Below are positions 1-6,812 of a DNA stretch of 11,296 nt, one piece after another (the stretch's first letter is position 1; the number at the start of each line of letters is the position of its first letter). Position numbers and translations under genes: made by a program. The notes below the pieces were generated by a model. That model was not told the DNA's origin and made no database searches. It saw only the letters and a list, made by a program, of their open reading frames with translations. The stretch is from JADFNO01 sp965369945 (lineage in GTDB: Bacteria > Planctomycetota > Phycisphaerae > Phycisphaerales > SM1A02), in contig CBDUST010000133.1 of assembly GCA_965369945.1 (NCBI GenBank), positions 1 through 11,296 of the forward strand, in the 5' to 3' direction.

Positions 1-2
1 CA

Positions 3-227
3 TGGCGGAAGAACGTGGGATTGAGTGAATTGTTTGAGCGTGGGGTGACGGCTGACCCGATCCAATTCAAGGAGAGTCTGCTGCTGGCGATGTGTCTCGT
101 GCCGACCGCGATGATTGGCGCACTCATTGGGGCCAGACTCACGCACAAGCTGCCGATCAAGTTGCTGCGGATCGCTTTCATTCTGCTGATGATGTGGGCG
201 TGTGTGAATATGCTCGGTCTCGTTTGA
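3..227 (+). CDS. TauE/SafE-family permease, C-terminal end (partial)
   Basis: The open frame runs in from the left edge with no start needed, so this is the last 74 codons of a longer gene; a GTG at 15 lies in frame but is probably internal. The tail has two hydrophobic segments, LLLAMCLVPTAMIGALIGA and LLRIAFILLMMWACVNML, joined by a short basic loop (THKLPIK). This 'G..iGa.la.klp...Lr..F..lll' layout is how TauE/SafE (DUF81) inner-membrane transporters end; the family moves small sulfur or organic anions. The substrate cannot be told from this fragment. The next gene begins 28 bases downstream on the same strand. The family call rests on the last two membrane segments only. Confidence 0.65.
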   Translation, partial: WRKNVGLSELFERGVTADPIQFKESLLLAMCLVPTAMIGALIGARLTHKLPIKLLRIAFILLMMWACVNMLGLV

Positions 228-255
228 GTCGCGCTAGAATGAGCGATCGGAACAA

Positions 256-540
256 GTGCGGAAACCAATCGTGGTTGCGTTCAAGAACACCGTCAAGACC
301 GCCATGTTATTAGGCGCTCTGTTCGGCCTGCTGGTGTGGATCGGCTCCTATTGGGGCGCTGAGGGCATGATCATGCTCGGGGCGCTTGGCCCAGTTATGA
401 ACTTCGGGGCGTGGTTTTTCTCTGGTAAGATCGCGGTGGCGGCCAGGCGCGGTACGGAGGTCACCGAGCGCTCCGGCCGCAAGCAGATCGTCGTGGTGGA
501 CTATCCACCGCTGGCCGAAGTCCTCGCAGGCATCGGGTGT
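256..540 (+). pseudogene. htpX: htpX-like M48 zinc metalloprotease, 5' fragment (broken)
   Basis: Translation from GTG 256 gives KNTVKTAMLLGALFGLLVWI, then GMIMLGALGPVMNFGAWFFS and KIAVAARRGTEVTE. This matches the N-terminus of HtpX membrane proteases (KT..LL..L..L....G...G, then MNF...WFSdKi...yra.EV). HtpX proteins are usually about 280-300 residues and carry an HEXXH zinc site in the second third. Here similarity fades around residues 70-90, and the frame then runs antisense into the 3' end of the opposing gene to a stop at 741, with no HEXXH. The gene is therefore a truncated remnant and would not be an active protease. The right edge is approximate. The break may be a real deletion or rearrangement, or an assembly junction. 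No convincing SD precedes the GTG; a TAGAAT box lies at 235-240. Confidence 0.62.
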
Positions 541-556
541 CCAGTAGCTGTCAGCG

Positions 557-1012
557 TCAGCGTCCGCTGTTCGACAGGTACCACGCCCAGAATGTCGCTA
601 TGGACAGGCCGAGCGCAAGAAAGATCGCCAGGACCGAAAGCCACGTCGTCTCTCTTCTCTTGTCGAAGAACGCCCCCAACAGGATTCCCAGGCCGCAACC
701 CGCCAGCCCCCCGACTGGCAGTCCAACAGACAGGCTTATGATGAGGGGGGAAATCCGATTTTGCGGTGCGGGGGGCAACATCAGAAAGACCAGTAGCGAT
801 GCGCCGATCAGGGCTCCAGCCGGAAGACCGATCACCGCAAAGATGATTTTCCACAGCCACCGGCGGCGTGGCTTGGTGCGATACGTTTGGCGATTGGCAG
901 GATCGAACGGCCGCCCGCACTCTGGACACCGATGGTCACTCAGACCATCCAGCACATATCTGCACCGGCGGCAGTACATCGTCGGTTTGGTGATGGTTTG
1001 GCGTTCGGACAT
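557..1012 (-). CDS. Zinc-ribbon plus three-TM membrane protein, unknown function
   Basis: 151 residues from ATG 1012. The frame is open further up to 1198, but that extension is an unrelated dockerin remnant, and a promoter sits between the two, so 1012 is the best start. Residues 14-32 form a small zinc ribbon with paired cysteines C14/C17 and C29/C32 (YCRRCRY...HRCPECG). Three hydrophobic segments follow at about 54-80, 88-116 and 124-146, with a basic RRRW stretch before the first. I recognise the style (a one-line zinc ribbon ahead of a few TM helices) as common in Planctomycetota, but no function is known to me. It converges on the broken htpX fragment with only about 15 bases between them. 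It appears to be a single-gene unit with its own promoter. Confidence 0.72.
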   Translation of the reverse strand: MSERQTITKPTMYCRRCRYVLDGLSDHRCPECGRPFDPANRQTYRTKPRRRWLWKIIFAVIGLPAGALIGASLLVFLMLPPAPQNRISPLIISLSVGLPVGGLAGCGLGILLGAFFDKRRETTWLSVLAIFLALGLSIATFWAWYLSNSGR

Positions 1013-1046
1013 GATTGGCGGTCCCCGCTTCGTTGAGCTTGCGGGA

Positions 1047-1074
1047 ATTGTAGCGACCGCTATCAATCGCTCAA
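1047..1074 (-). promoter_or_regulatory. Sigma-70-like promoter for the zinc-ribbon membrane protein
   Basis: On the minus strand TTGAGC (1074-1069) and TACAAT (1052-1047) are separated by 16 bases and lie about 35 bases ahead of ATG 1012. The placement supports the ATG at 1012 over the longer open frame that begins at 1198. The assignment comes from box matches only. Confidence 0.45.
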
Positions 1075-1084
1075 CAACTACGCG

Positions 1085-1162
1085 CACGTCACCCCAGTTG
1101 GCCAGCAGCGTCACCAGGTCGAGGATGCCGACCGAGCCGTCGCCGTCGAAGTCAGGTGAGCC
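1085..1162 (-). pseudogene. Orphan dockerin / calcium-loop fragment
   Basis: The minus strand encodes about 26 residues containing DFDGDGSVGILD followed by LVTLLANWGDV. This is the D.(N/D)GDG..(G/N)..D...L...WG motif found at the C-terminal ends of many secreted planctomycete proteins as a type I dockerin-like repeat. No start, signal peptide or main domain comes with it. It begins 5 bases after the plsC stop in a different frame, and has no stop right after WG, where these proteins usually end. I read it as a leftover 3' piece of a lost gene, not as part of either neighbour, although it is in frame with the gene starting at 1012. Confidence 0.55.
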
Positions 1163-1166
1163 GCGG

Positions 1167-1907
1167 CTAAACTTCGCGTTGCCGATACGGCACGTCACCC
1201 GGGCCGGCCGCGGGATATCGATCCTTAGTCACCTGCCGAAGCTCCTGACGAAGATCCATGCGCATGGCATCGATCTGGCAGCGCAGCCGTTGCAGGGTTA
1301 TCTCAGGTGGGTCGGCCAACAGTTCGTCAGATGGAATCGCGCGGCTCGCCCGAACTTTGATGTGCCCTCTAAGGCGAGGAAACCGCTGCCCGATCGGCCA
1401 GATATCGTACGCCCCCTCGACGGCCACGGGCACGACCGGCGCTTTGGTCCGCTTGACCAGGACCAGGATACCGGCCTTGAACTGTCGCACCGCTCCATCG
1501 GTGCTTCGGCTTCCTTCAGGGAACATCAAGATGCATCCGCCTGCCTGCAATTGCTCGATCGCAGTACGTATTGCTGAGGCATCACTCCGACCCCGGCGAA
1601 TCGGAATCGCACCGGGCAATCGAATGAGCCATCCGAACAGTTTGTTACTGAACAGGCCGGCCCTCGCCAACGAGGTAAACGGTCGATCCCATACTAGACA
1701 ACCGATCGACGGCGGATCGAGATTCGATTGATGATTGGCCGCATAAATCACCGGCCCTTCTCGGGGGATGTTCGCCTGACCGTCATAGCGCAACCGGTAC
1801 ATCATGCGAAAATACACAAAGAACAAGTGCCGCACCAGCGTCCAAACGGCCAGCACGGTGAACCGTGAGAACGTCGGAGCCCGGCGGCGACATTGAAAGA
1901 CCTTCAC
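1167..1907 (-). CDS. plsC: 1-acyl-sn-glycerol-3-phosphate acyltransferase (PlsC-type)
   Basis: 246 residues from GTG 1907, whose GTGA overlaps the cmk stop, so translation is probably coupled. The PlsC family moves a fatty acyl group onto the sn-2 position of lysophosphatidic acid at the inner face of the membrane to give phosphatidic acid. The catalytic block NHQSNLDP (H59, D64) and the phosphate-binding block FPEGSRS (129-135) are both intact, as are the downstream FKAGIL and PVVPVAV segments. A hydrophobic N-terminus (about 18-36) suits membrane anchoring. Length is normal for the family. The pairing of cmk and plsC in one operon is known from several bacteria. Related acyltransferases with the same motifs use other lysolipids, so the exact substrate is inferred. 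Confidence 0.85.
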   Translation of the reverse strand: MKVFQCRRRAPTFSRFTVLAVWTLVRHLFFVYFRMMYRLRYDGQANIPREGPVIYAANHQSNLDPPSIGCLVWDRPFTSLARAGLFSNKLFGWLIRLPGAIPIRRGRSDASAIRTAIEQLQAGGCILMFPEGSRSTDGAVRQFKAGILVLVKRTKAPVVPVAVEGAYDIWPIGQRFPRLRGHIKVRASRAIPSDELLADPPEITLQRLRCQIDAMRMDLRQELRQVTKDRYPAAGPGDVPYRQREV

Positions 1908-2635
1908 GGGTCTAGTCCGGCGTCTTGAAGTTGCTGATGCGCGATCAAGGCCAACTTTGTTACGACCTGATCAACAGTTCGACTGCCCGTGTCTACAACG
2001 ACCGCTCCCTCGGGCTGGATCAGCGGTCCATCGTCGCGCGACTCGTCGAGCCGATCCCGCTCAACGATGTCGCGCTCGATTCGATCCCGGCTCACCCGCT
2101 TCCCGGCGTGAATGAGTTGTAACGCACGCCGCTCGATACGGATTGCAATGTCTGCGTTCAGGAAGAACCGTAAATCTGCGTTCGGGAAAACGACCGAGCC
2201 CTGATCTCGACCTTCGCTCACGAGCCGTGGGTGCGCTTCGGCAATCCGCCGTTGGTGCCCGACCAATACTTGCCGAAGTTGAGGCTGGCTGGCAACGACG
2301 GACACGATCTCACTCACATCCAGGTCGCGAATCCGCCCGCGGATGTCGCGATCGTCGAGCAGGAGTTGGGGCGGGTCGGTCGTCCAATCGAAGTGCAGGT
2401 CGATTTCTTCCAAGGCCGAGGCCAGCGCAGCGCCGTCCGCCGGATCGATCTGAGCATCCAATGCGACCAATGCGGCGGCTCGATACATCGCGCCGGTATC
2501 CAGAAACTCCAATCCCAGGCGTTTGGCGAGTTGATGGGCAACGGTTGACTTTCCCGTACCGGCCGGCCCGTCGATTGTGATGATCACTGTAGGTAATTTG
2601 GGACCACGATGACTTGGCATGTCCGGCGACATCAC
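1904..2635 (-). CDS. cmk: Cytidylate kinase
   Basis: 243 residues; phosphorylates CMP and dCMP with ATP in pyrimidine nucleotide salvage and RNA-turnover recycling. The P-loop GPAGTGKST is at residues 23-31, followed by the family block FLDTGAMYRAAAL and, later, the GRDQGSVVFP segment and a FFLNAD strand that recall the conserved GRDiGTVVFP...FFLtA of Cmk. Starts at GTG 2635 (sharing GTGA with the upstream stop), ATG 2632 and ATG 2620 are all possible; GTG 2635 or ATG 2632 keeps the overlap, and residue numbers here use 2635. It is the middle gene of a three-gene minus-strand operon, overlapping both neighbours by 4 bases. Length is slightly above the usual 220-230 because of the N-terminal extension. 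Confidence 0.92.
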   Translation of the reverse strand: MMSPDMPSHRGPKLPTVIITIDGPAGTGKSTVAHQLAKRLGLEFLDTGAMYRAAALVALDAQIDPADGAALASALEEIDLHFDWTTDPPQLLLDDRDIRGRIRDLDVSEIVSVVASQPQLRQVLVGHQRRIAEAHPRLVSEGRDQGSVVFPNADLRFFLNADIAIRIERRALQLIHAGKRVSRDRIERDIVERDRLDESRDDGPLIQPEGAVVVDTGSRTVDQVVTKLALIAHQQLQDAGLDP

Positions 2636-3423
2636 GGCTGGGCTTCGATGGCGTCCGCTAGAATCTGACGAGCCTTTCCAATGTCGGCTACAGGGTCGCC
2701 GTCGCCGACGTAGTCGATCGCGAGCGTATTGACGAACCCGACGCTCCGAATCGCCTCGACGCCCGCTGCCAGATCGTAGCTCTTATGCTTTCCCTTGCGG
2801 TCGAAGGTGTCGACGGTGGCGTGAACCGCGCCTGCATACGGCGCCAACTGCCGCAGCGCATGCACTAAATCACCCGAAGCTGCCGCATGAGCGAAATCCG
2901 GTAGCGACCCGACACGGAAACCACCGATCCGCTTCAACAGATCAGTCAGGCGTTCCGGCGATGCGGTGAGTCCTTCGTGAGGTGCGATGAGCAGGTTCAG
3001 CTCAGATCGTTCGATGGCGGGCATCACTTCCTTCAATTCGGTCGCCGTCTGGTCCAGCGCCTCATTCGTGTCCGGCGCCTCACATTGCAATGCCATTGCG
3101 TTACATCCCAAGCGGCTCGCCGCCACCGCCAGACGCTGTGTTCGATCGGCTGTGGATTGACGCTCTGCTTCGTTGTTACTCGCGAACGGCAGCGGTCGAT
3201 CCTCGATCAAGACAAGGCACGGGCAGCCGGCCTTATCCGCGCGGTCGCGGAGTTGATCCAGATCCTCCAGCGACCAGCCGGCGAGCATCGACGACGGCAC
3301 ATTTAGGCCGCGCAGTTCTAGCTGCTGCATGGCGAAGTCCGGAACTTCAAGCATCGACAGCGACCGGTCCCCATTATTGGACACCAACGTGCGCAGTGAT
3401 CGCGTAGCGAGAGTCAGGATCAT
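2632..3423 (-). CDS. Xylose isomerase-like TIM-barrel protein (sugar phosphate isomerase/epimerase family)
   Basis: 263 residues from ATG 3423. The sequence alternates strands and helices like the AP-endonuclease-2/xylose-isomerase TIM barrel: a short first strand (MILTLATRS), a LELRG strand, C-x-CLVLIED, LLIAPHEG near the middle, a RVGSLPDFAHA segment, AVHATVDTFD and a late LAIDYVGDGDP strand before the final helix. His, Asp and Glu residues at strand ends (E in APHEG, D in LPDF, H in AVHA, D in AIDYVGDGD) could form the metal site typical of these isomerases. The true substrate is unknown; the family covers ketose epimerases, inositol enzymes and many uncharacterised planctomycete paralogues. 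It is the first gene of the operon with cmk and plsC. Confidence 0.72.
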   Translation of the reverse strand: MILTLATRSLRTLVSNNGDRSLSMLEVPDFAMQQLELRGLNVPSSMLAGWSLEDLDQLRDRADKAGCPCLVLIEDRPLPFASNNEAERQSTADRTQRLAVAASRLGCNAMALQCEAPDTNEALDQTATELKEVMPAIERSELNLLIAPHEGLTASPERLTDLLKRIGGFRVGSLPDFAHAAASGDLVHALRQLAPYAGAVHATVDTFDRKGKHKSYDLAAGVEAIRSVGFVNTLAIDYVGDGDPVADIGKARQILADAIEAQP

Positions 3424-3454
3424 CGTTGTCCGTGCCTACAAGTCGTTGGCGGGG

Positions 3455-3482
3455 AGTCTACCCCCCTGTGCGGCCGCCGCAA
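3455..3482 (-). promoter_or_regulatory. Promoter of the isomerase-cmk-plsC operon
   Basis: The minus strand carries TTGCGG (3482-3477), a 16-base spacer and TAGACT (3460-3455), placing a start point near 3448 and leaving a leader of about 25 bases before ATG 3423. The same TTGCGG-16-TAnACT arrangement recurs at 8542-8569. Inferred from box matches. Confidence 0.4.
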
Positions 3483-3529
3483 GCCTAGTTGCTTCCAATG
3501 CCCTTTCGGCACGCCGGCTCGCCGGATGG

Positions 3530-3618
3530 AGAAGAAAACGCCGACCCGGGCAGGCCGACGTTTTCCGGAGGGGAGAAAGATCCAATGCTCTCGAAGATTG
3601 GAGCGCAAACTCCAACGT
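3530..3618 (-). ncRNA. Candidate small RNA (about 90 nt), undescribed
   Basis: On the minus strand this stretch has the parts of a free-standing small RNA in order. Just downstream of a promoter (3623-3651), the first bases form a perfect hairpin TTGGAG / CTCCAA with a six-base loop (3615-3598). A 32-base linker follows that is unpaired in this fold and contains the C-rich run CTCCCCTCC, complementary to SD-type sequences. It ends in a strong GC hairpin with A- and T-tracts (3565-3534) that looks like an intrinsic terminator. No coding frame explains it, and no gene reads into it from the right, since gcvH points away. It could instead be a leader with an attenuator for the minus-strand operon, but that operon has its own promoter further in. 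No known family was recognised. Confidence 0.4.
3534..3565 (-). terminator. Intrinsic terminator hairpin
   Basis: Read on the minus strand, GAAAACG pairs with CGTTTTC, and the inner arms TCGGCCT and GGGTCGG also pair (three G-U pairs) around a GCCC loop, giving about 14 pairs followed by TTTTCTTCT. The wobble pairs exist only in the minus-strand RNA, so that is the functional direction. Confidence 0.6.
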
Positions 3619-3622
3619 AATT

Positions 3623-3651
3623 ATGATAGCTAGATTGGTAGCTCAGGCCAA
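3623..3651 (-). promoter_or_regulatory. Promoter of the candidate small RNA
   Basis: TTGGCC (3651-3646), a 17-base spacer and TATCAT (3628-3623) on the minus strand. A start near 3618-3616 falls directly at the foot of the first hairpin, as expected for a small-RNA gene. Confidence 0.45.
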
Positions 3652-3752
3652 GGGTTAGCTTCTACAAATCGCCTATCTTTCCACAAATCACCCACAAAGC
3701 CCCGACCTAACCTGGCTTCACGCGACCCGGGCAAACCCCGCGCCTGCCTCAC

Positions 3753-3767
3753 CGGCCCTTCGGGCCG
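3753..3767. other. Short GC hairpin in the gcvH upstream region
   Basis: CGGCCC and GGGCCG form a perfect 6-bp stem around a TTC loop. No T-tract follows on either strand, so a terminator role is not supported. It lies just ahead of the gcvH promoter boxes. Nothing else is visible in 3652-3780. Confidence 0.4.
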
Positions 3768-3780
3768 CTCGCGGCTCCGC

Positions 3781-3808
3781 TTGCCCGCCCAGCGAGGAGC
3801 ACTATCAT
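3781..3808 (+). promoter_or_regulatory. Promoter of gcvH
   Basis: TTGCCC (3781-3786), a 16-base spacer and TATCAT (3803-3808) lie ahead of ATG 3852, leaving a leader of about 37 bases. The boxes agree with the other candidate promoters in this window (TTG..., 16-17 bases, TAN..T). Confidence 0.4.
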
Positions 3809-3851
3809 GGCCGCCCACACCGCCGCGTCACAAGCATGAGAGATCCGCCCC

Positions 3852-4235
3852 ATGCCGAATCCTCGGGAATGTCGCTTCGCTGAAACCCACGAATGGCTCC
3901 ATATCGACGAAGATGTGGTCACGCTGGGTCTCACCCAGTACGCCACGAATGAACTTACGGATGTTACCTACGTCGAGATGAAAACCCCCGGTTCGACCGT
4001 TCTTCCGGGCGAGTCCATTGGTGAGGTCGAATCGGTGAAGACGACCAGTGATATCTACTCCGCGGTCGGCGGCGAACTGATCGAGTCCAACTCAGCAGTC
4101 GCTGAGGACCCGTCGCTGCTGAACTCCGATCCCTATGGGCGGGGTTGGCTGGTCAGGATTCGCACGACCGATCCGTCCCCCCTCGACGCGCTGATGGATC
4201 AGGAGACGTACGACACGAGATATCCGACCGGATAA
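3852..4235 (+). CDS. gcvH: Glycine cleavage system H protein
   Basis: 127 residues, the normal length. GcvH carries the lipoyl arm that shuttles the aminomethyl group between the P, T and L proteins during glycine breakdown to CO2, ammonia and methylene-tetrahydrofolate; its lipoyl domain can also feed protein lipoylation. The lipoyl-lysine site is intact: K63 in GEVESVKTTSD. The N-terminal ETHEWLHIDED and GLTQYATNELTDVTYVEM blocks and the C-terminal NSDPYGRGWLVRI block match the family. An in-frame TGA lies 12 bases upstream of ATG 3852, which fixes the start; no good SD is seen. No gcvT or gcvP is present nearby, so the gene is separated from its partners and instead sits ahead of uvrB. Confidence 0.95.
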   Translation: MPNPRECRFAETHEWLHIDEDVVTLGLTQYATNELTDVTYVEMKTPGSTVLPGESIGEVESVKTTSDIYSAVGGELIESNSAVAEDPSLLNSDPYGRGWLVRIRTTDPSPLDALMDQETYDTRYPTG

Positions 4236-4331
4236 TCCTGTCTCCTTCGGTGGTGATCGTTGCGTTGGACTTTGTGCCTCTTGGTCATGGCGCGACAACG
4301 AGCCCGGCGAACCTGGACCTAGTATATCGAC

Positions 4332-6449
4332 ATGGCCGGCTCGCATTCCTTTCACCTCGTTAGCGATTTCACGGCAACCGGAGATCAGCCCGCAGCCATC
4401 GACGCGCTCGTTCAGGGCATTTGCGATGGTCGGCCGTGCCAGACACTTCTTGGCGCTACCGGCACGGGCAAGACGTTCACAATGGCGAACGTGATTCAAC
4501 GCGTTCAGAAACCTGCGCTGGTCATCAGCCACAACAAGACGCTCGCCGCCCAACTGTACGAAGAGTTCCACGAACTGTTCCCGAACAACGCGGTGAGTTA
4601 TTTCGTGAGTTACTACGACTATTACCAACCGGAGGCATACATCCCACAACGGGATATCTACATTGAAAAGGACGCCTCGCGCAACGACGATTTGGATCGG
4701 CTTCGACTGGCGGCGACGAGTAATCTGCTGTCGCGCGGTGATGTCGTCATTGTTGCGTCGGTCAGCTGCATCTTCGGGCTCGGATCGCCCACCGACTATG
4801 CAGACCGCGTGCTGTCGATCACGCGCGGCCAAACCGTGAACCGCCGTGAACTCCTGCTCAATTTGGCGGATATGCAATATGTTCGCAATGAAATGGAGTT
4901 CCAGCGCAAACAATTTCGTGTGCGCGGCGACGTCATCGAGGTCTATCCCGCCTACGAGCAGTATGCGGTTCGCATCGAGTTGTTTGGCGACCAAGTCGAG
5001 CGGCTCGAATTCATCCATCCAACCTCTGGGGAAGTGCTCGCAGAAGAATCGCAGGTTTTTATCTTTCCAGCCGTTCACTACGTTATGCCGCAGGATCGCC
5101 TTGAACAAAGCCTGACCGGGATTCGCGAGGAACTAGACGAACGTGTGTTGCAGCTTCGCCATGAAGGCAAGCTGCTGGAAGCACAACGTCTCCTTGCCCG
5201 CACCAAATACGACTTGGAGATGATCGAGGAAGTCGGCTATTGCTCGGGAATTGAGAACTACTCGCGCCATCTCGATGGCCGAAGTCCGGGCGAAAGACCG
5301 TTTACCTTGATGGATTATTTCCATCACATCCCCAACCACGATAAGAACGACTGGTTGGTCTTCGTTGACGAGTCACACGTCACCATCCCTCAACTTCGAG
5401 CGATGTATAACGGCGATCGTGCCCGCAAACAGGTTCTCGTCGATCATGGTTTTCGACTCCCAAGTGCGCTAGACAATCGGCCTCTTCGCTTCGAGGAGTT
5501 CGAACAGTTGGCCGCCCGCATCGTCTTTGTGTCAGCCACACCAAGTCAATACGAGTTGGAAAAATGTGACGGCGAGGTCGTCGAGCAGATCATCCGACCA
5601 ACGGGGCTGCTTGATCCGACAATTCAGGTAAAGCCCGCTCAGGGGCAGGTTGCTGATCTACTTGAACAGTGCAAAGTACGGGCCGAGCAAGGCGAGCGCG
5701 TGCTTATCACCGTCCTTACGAAACGGCTTGCCGAGGACCTTACCACGTACATGCACGATCGAGGCTTGCGTGTGCGATATCTGCACAGCGAAATCGACAC
5801 GCTGGAGCGCGTGGCGATCCTTCGGGAGCTGCGCGAGGGCGCGTTCGATGTCCTGGTCGGCGTCAATCTTCTGCGCGAAGGGTTGGACTTGCCCGAAGTG
5901 TCGTTGGTTTGCATTGTCGATGCGGACAAAACCGGATTCCTGCGCAGTGAAACGAGCCTTATCCAAACGATGGGCCGAGCCGCCCGCAACGTCAATTCCC
6001 AGGTGATCATGTATGCCGACACCATCACCAAGCAGATGCGCGCCGCGATCGACGAAACCGAACGTCGCCGCCAACGGCAGGCCGCGTACAACAAGCAGCA
6101 CGGCATCACCCCGCGGACGATCGAAAAAGCGATCCGCCGAGGGCTCGAACAGGAGCTCGAAGCCCGCAAAACCGCCCGCGCTGCGGTTGGCCCCCAAGCC
6201 CATGATGACCAATACGATCGCGACGAGCTGATCCAGATTCTTCAGCGCGAAATGATCGAGGCGGCTGAGCGATTGGAGTTTGAAACCGCAGCTCGTCTGC
6301 GGGATCAGATCGCCTCGATCAAGTCCATGCCCGAGTATGGTTCGACCGGCACCATCACCCGCAAGGACGTGGACAGCCCCAAGCCCGGAACAGCCCGCTC
6401 ACACGCAGGGATCACCCCCAAGCCGCGACGAAAGCCCACGGCCGGCTAA
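4332..6449 (+). CDS. uvrB: Excinuclease ABC subunit B
   Basis: 705 residues, full length. UvrB is the helicase-like damage-verification subunit of nucleotide excision repair; it is loaded by UvrA and recruits UvrC for incision. Walker A GATGTGKT is at 41-48, the YYDYYQPEAYIP...IEKD beta-hairpin that probes the DNA spans about 94-113, the DESH Walker B is at 346-349, the TPS..E motif at 403-410, and the GRAARN motif VI at 548-553. The C-terminal UVR domain that contacts UvrC (about 630-665) is present. A proline- and lysine-rich tail of about 40 residues follows it and looks disordered. The 96-base gap from gcvH and a TAGTAT box six bases before the ATG suggest possible independent, near-leaderless transcription; there is no SD. 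Confidence 0.97.
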   Translation: MAGSHSFHLVSDFTATGDQPAAIDALVQGICDGRPCQTLLGATGTGKTFTMANVIQRVQKPALVISHNKTLAAQLYEEFHELFPNNAVSYFVSYYDYYQPEAYIPQRDIYIEKDASRNDDLDRLRLAATSNLLSRGDVVIVASVSCIFGLGSPTDYADRVLSITRGQTVNRRELLLNLADMQYVRNEMEFQRKQFRVRGDVIEVYPAYEQYAVRIELFGDQVERLEFIHPTSGEVLAEESQVFIFPAVHYVMPQDRLEQSLTGIREELDERVLQLRHEGKLLEAQRLLARTKYDLEMIEEVGYCSGIENYSRHLDGRSPGERPFTLMDYFHHIPNHDKNDWLVFVDESHVTIPQLRAMYNGDRARKQVLVDHGFRLPSALDNRPLRFEEFEQLAARIVFVSATPSQYELEKCDGEVVEQIIRPTGLLDPTIQVKPAQGQVADLLEQCKVRAEQGERVLITVLTKRLAEDLTTYMHDRGLRVRYLHSEIDTLERVAILRELREGAFDVLVGVNLLREGLDLPEVSLVCIVDADKTGFLRSETSLIQTMGRAARNVNSQVIMYADTITKQMRAAIDETERRRQRQAAYNKQHGITPRTIEKAIRRGLEQELEARKTARAAVGPQAHDDQYDRDELIQILQREMIEAAERLEFETAARLRDQIASIKSMPEYGSTGTITRKDVDSPKPGTARSHAGITPKPRRKPTAG

Positions 6450-6452
6450 AAT

Positions 6453-6641
6453 TCAGTCGGTCTGCTTCTCACCGGGCAGGATGATGTCCCGATCGCCTAC
6501 CCCTCGAAGCCGGATGGATCGCGACGCTCGTTCAAGAATCCTGTCGACCACCTGCATCGGCTGCGACCGCATCGCGCGGCCTGCCTGTTCAGGCTGCTTG
6601 ATCGTGCTCGAAATTGTCGCGTTCTCTTTGGTCATGGGCAT
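6453..6641 (-). CDS. Possible small hypothetical protein, unrecognised
   Basis: A 62-codon frame from ATG 6641 (or ATG 6635, giving MTKENATISS...) ends 3 bases from the uvrB stop in convergent orientation. The product is polar and mixed-charge (MQVVDRILERASRSIRLRG, ending DIILPGEKQTD) with no TM segment. Codon third positions look mostly G or C, as in the neighbouring real genes, which is the main argument for coding. Against it: no SD, no recognisable promoter and no family match that I can name. The overlapping plus-strand frame here is less gene-like. The rest of 6450-6812 holds no other gene that I can support. Confidence 0.3.
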   Translation of the reverse strand: MPMTKENATISSTIKQPEQAGRAMRSQPMQVVDRILERASRSIRLRGVGDRDIILPGEKQTD

Positions 6642-6776
6642 CGGCGAGTATTACACCGGTTCCGCAGCAGCCATCAAAAGGATGCGTAAAAGCTAATTTT
6701 TCTTCGGCCCGATCGACCCGCATCTGAACTACATCTCGCAAACCACGCGCCAACTTCCTTCCCAATCCATCCCAGC

Positions 6777-6804
6777 TTCGACTACGACCTATGCCCGCTA
6801 CACT
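6777..6804 (+). promoter_or_regulatory. Promoter of purD
   Basis: TTCGAC (6777-6782), 16 bases, TACACT (6799-6804). The -10 box ends 8 bases before ATG 6813, so the transcript would begin at or within a couple of bases of the start codon (leaderless), which fits the absence of an SD. Confidence 0.35.
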
Positions 6805-6812
6805 ACAACCGC

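Noticed and set aside
1012..1198. Extended start of the zinc-ribbon protein at 1198, giving a dockerin-zinc-ribbon fusion
   Set aside because: A promoter lies between the two parts, dockerins are C-terminal in secreted proteins, and the region also overlaps the plsC end; the open frame is accidental.
537..1577. Long plus-strand open frame
   Set aside because: It is antisense to the zinc-ribbon gene, the dockerin fragment and plsC; the product is low-complexity, rich in arginine and serine, with no domain.
3807..3839. Ten-codon upstream ORF (MAAHTAASQA) with a GAGGAG SD ahead of gcvH
   Set aside because: Its ATG overlaps the predicted -10 box TATCAT, so it would lie upstream of the transcript start; the SD match is probably chance.
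3424..3851. Glycine riboswitch ahead of gcvH
   Set aside because: None of the expected conserved aptamer segments or the paired tandem layout is visible, and the structured part reads on the minus strand.
4092..5108. 338-codon minus-strand frame
   Set aside because: Fully antisense to gcvH and uvrB, both of which have clear motifs; typical shadow frame in GC-rich DNA.
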